64,000 nt of DNA. Origin: Chloroflexota bacterium (lineage in GTDB: Bacteria > Chloroflexota > JAJPGV01). This document shows positions 62,397 to 64,000 of the stretch, in pieces. Under the pieces are notes generated by a model that did not search any database, was not told where the DNA came from, and saw only the letters and a program-made list of their open reading frames with translations. Where the stretch lies: the NCBI GenBank assembly GCA_021325635.1, contig JAJPGV010000023.1:153045-217044 (forward strand), given 5' to 3'. The translations under genes and the position numbers were made by a program. Numbering within the stretch: position 1 is the first letter of the stretch; each line of letters opens with the position of its first letter.

Positions 62397-64000
62397 GTGA
62401 GCGCTCCGCGGCTGCGCCGCGTTGGTCTATCGGCAGTGGCCGCCAGCCTGGCGCTGGCGTTTTCCCTGATAGGGGGCGGGATCGTTGACCAGTCGCACCA
62501 AGATCGGCCATGGGCGCCGCCCCCCAGCCCACGTGACGAGATCTATCCCCCGTACGCGCTTCTGCCCACTCCTCCCGGGACCGAATCGTTCAGCATCGAC
62601 CCGGAGCGCGACGCCGTCGTGTCTGATAGCCATAGGGCCACCATCGCCGTTCCTGCCGCCACCTTCGATGGCCTCACACGCCTGGACGAGAGCGTCCGCG
62701 AGGAGGACACGCCCCGCCAGCTGGTGAGGGCCGGCAGTGAGATCTATCTGGAAGCCCTGGACCAGAGCGGCGCGCCAGCCGTCGCGCGGCAAGCACTCAC
62801 TGTCCGGATGCCTTACCTGCGCGTCTTTGGCTCCGGTGAAGACCTGGCCATCTACCGCTTCAGCGAATCGGAAGGCTGGGTTGCTTTGCCTGGAAAGGCG
62901 GATCCGCAGAATCGTACGATTGAGGCCTCCACCGCCGAGCTTGGCCTGCTGGCTGTGCTGGGGCCGAAACCCAGCGCCCCCTCCCCAATGAACCCCTTCG
63001 CGCTGCTGGCCGTGCCACACGCGGAAGCAGCCACGGTAAGCCTCAGTCCAACCAGCGGAGTGGGCGGCACGACCATCACTCCCACGGGCAGCGGCTTCAA
63101 GGCCAACTCCACTATCAAGGTCTACTTTGCCAACATCTTCCTTGGCAATTGCAGCAGCAGCGCTTCAGGTGCGCTTAAAAGCAGCTGCGTATTCAATGCG
63201 CCCAGCGAGCCCAACGGCACCTACGAGGTCAGGTTCACCGACTCGAACAATACGTCGGCCAGCGCCAACTTCACCATCACCGGTTCGGGTGGTCCGCAGC
63301 TCAACCTCAGTCCCTCGAGTGGGCCAACCGGAACCACGGTTACGGTGAGCGGAGGCGGCTGGTCCACCAGCGCCACCATCACGGTCTACTTCAATAGCAG
63401 CAGCGTCGCAACGTGCACGACTGATACCAGCGGCAACATCAATAGCGGCTGCACCTTCACGGTGCCATCCGTGTCCGTGGGAACCTACCCCGTCGTCGGC
63501 TACGACTCGGGCAATGGCAACAACATCGGCGCGGCCGACTTCGCGGTTGGTTCCTCCGGCGTCACCCTGACGCTGACGCCATCGAGCGGCCTCTCGGGAA
63601 CGTCGGTCACGGTGACCGGGACGGGTTACGGGGCCAGCAAGACCATCACGGTGAAGTACAACGGCACCACCGTGGCCACCTGCAGCTCGAACGTCAGCGG
63701 CAACATTACTAGCGGCTGCACCTTCACGGTCCCGAGTAACCCTCAGGGCTTCTACAGCGTCACTGCCTCGGATGGCACGCTTACCGGGAACGCCACCTTT
63801 AATGAAGGCGCGGCCGCTACTGCGACACCCACGTCCACGCCAACCAATACCGCAACCCCAACAGCGACCCCGACGAATACGCCGACGGCGACGCCGACGA
63901 ATACGCCGACGGCGACCCCGACGAATACGCCGACGGCGACCCCGACGAATACGCCGACGGCGACCCCGACGAATACGCCGACGGCGACCCCGACGAATAC
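62397..64000 (+). CDS. Secreted surface protein with Ig-like repeats and Thr/Pro linker, partial
   Basis: At least 534 residues; the 3' end is outside the window. The start GTG (62397) follows AGGTGG. A signal segment (about 8-30) precedes a ZU5-like module (about 75-185, with [20 protein letters not shown]). Three IPT-like repeats follow, starting [38 protein letters not shown] and [19 protein letters not shown], each with a pair of Cys. The last visible part is a Thr/Pro linker of tandem ATPTNTPT units. The architecture suits a large cell-surface or wall protein. No catalytic domain is visible in this part. Confidence 0.85.
   Translation, partial: MSAPRLRRVGLSAVAASLALAFSLIGGGIVDQSHQDRPWAPPPSPRDEIYPPYALLPTPPGTESFSIDPERDAVVSDSHRATIAVPAATFDGLTRLDESVREEDTPRQLVRAGSEIYLEALDQSGAPAVARQALTVRMPYLRVFGSGEDLAIYRFSESEGWVALPGKADPQNRTIEASTAELGLLAVLGPKPSAPSPMNPFALLAVPHAEAATVSLSPTSGVGGTTITPTGSGFKANSTIKVYFANIFLGNCSSSASGALKSSCVFNAPSEPNGTYEVRFTDSNNTSASANFTITGSGGPQLNLSPSSGPTGTTVTVSGGGWSTSATITVYFNSSSVATCTTDTSGNINSGCTFTVPSVSVGTYPVVGYDSGNGNNIGAADFAVGSSGVTLTLTPSSGLSGTSVTVTGTGYGASKTITVKYNGTTVATCSSNVSGNITSGCTFTVPSNPQGFYSVTASDGTLTGNATFNEGAAATATPTSTPTNTATPTATPTNTPTATPTNTPTATPTNTPTATPTNTPTATPTNTPTATPTN
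63864..64000 (+). repeat. 24-bp tandem repeat encoding ATPTNTPT
   Basis: Five full units (63864-63983) and a partial sixth reach the window edge, in frame with the surface protein. Units are identical except for occasional ACC/ACG changes. The array continues beyond the window, so its copy number is unknown. Confidence 0.9.

Noticed and set aside
63838..64000. Possible CRISPR-like array at the right edge
   Set aside because: The 24-bp units are contiguous without spacers and are in frame with a surface protein, so they are a coding tandem repeat.

Overview
The window is about 64 kb of GC-rich bacterial chromosome with dense, mostly intact genes. I infer an uncultured member of the Chloroflexota. 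The evidence is a secreted protein with a Thr/Pro 'ATPTNTPT' repeat linker, several lipoproteins with Ala/Ser/Pro-rich spacers, IPT/TIG-type surface proteins, a complete-looking respiratory complex I, and a GAF-type histidine kinase pair. This placement rests on style and gene content, not on a marker-gene phylogeny.

Layout. Positions 1-12691 (minus strand) hold a complex I operon, nuoA-C-D-E-F-G-H-I-J-K-L-M, running off the left edge within nuoM. nuoB is missing from its usual slot between nuoA and nuoC. Next comes an oligoendopeptidase F (plus). A minus-strand respiratory-type cluster follows (14.6-19.7 kb): a Tat-exported four-cluster ferredoxin and an NrfD-like membrane quinol subunit, then an Ig-like membrane-anchored protein and two lipoproteins, with no catalytic molybdenum subunit. 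Positions 20-22 kb carry an F420/PPOX-type protein, a cyclic-nucleotide-binding protein and an amidohydrolase. Two tandem GAF-GAF histidine kinases follow (22.2-25.7 kb), then a GH15 glucoamylase-like enzyme.

Positions 28.0-31.8 kb are the translation operon rpsP-khpA-rimM-trmD. It is interrupted by a gene fusing a glycosidase to a shortened solute-binding domain. Downstream are pcm, a NicO-type metal transporter/TPR lipoprotein/DUF4331 operon (32.8-36.9 kb), a GalT/HIT-like protein, a glycosyltransferase pair plus glycosidase operon (38.3-41.7 kb), a beta-propeller lipoprotein, a TenA-like protein, a LigD-type polymerase, YjbQ, an ornithine cyclodeaminase homologue and tRNA-Pro. A copper nitrite-reductase-like lipoprotein sits with a cupredoxin (46.9-48.6 kb).

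Positions 49-55 kb hold an HTH-PAS-PAS-degenerate GGDEF protein, a pantothenate/CoA operon (coaX-DUF2520-panB-panC), a GDPD phosphodiesterase, tRNA-Leu and tRNA-His. A 3-kb island begins inside the 3' end of tRNA-His and ends at a 38-bp exact copy of that end (55196-55233 and 58226-58263). It carries an adenine-specific methyltransferase and a putative restriction endonuclease but no integrase. The right end has a phospholipase D/cardiolipin-synthase-like gene, an endonuclease/exonuclease/phosphatase-family gene, and two large surface proteins with IPT/TIG-like repeats, the last cut by the window edge.

The strongest leads are the integrase-less R-M island in tRNA-His, the glycosidase-SBP fusion inside the trmD operon, the orphan NrfCD-surface-protein cluster, the divergent NuoF with missing nuoB, a cupredoxin lacking two canonical copper ligands, and a candidate alternative ketopantoate reductase.
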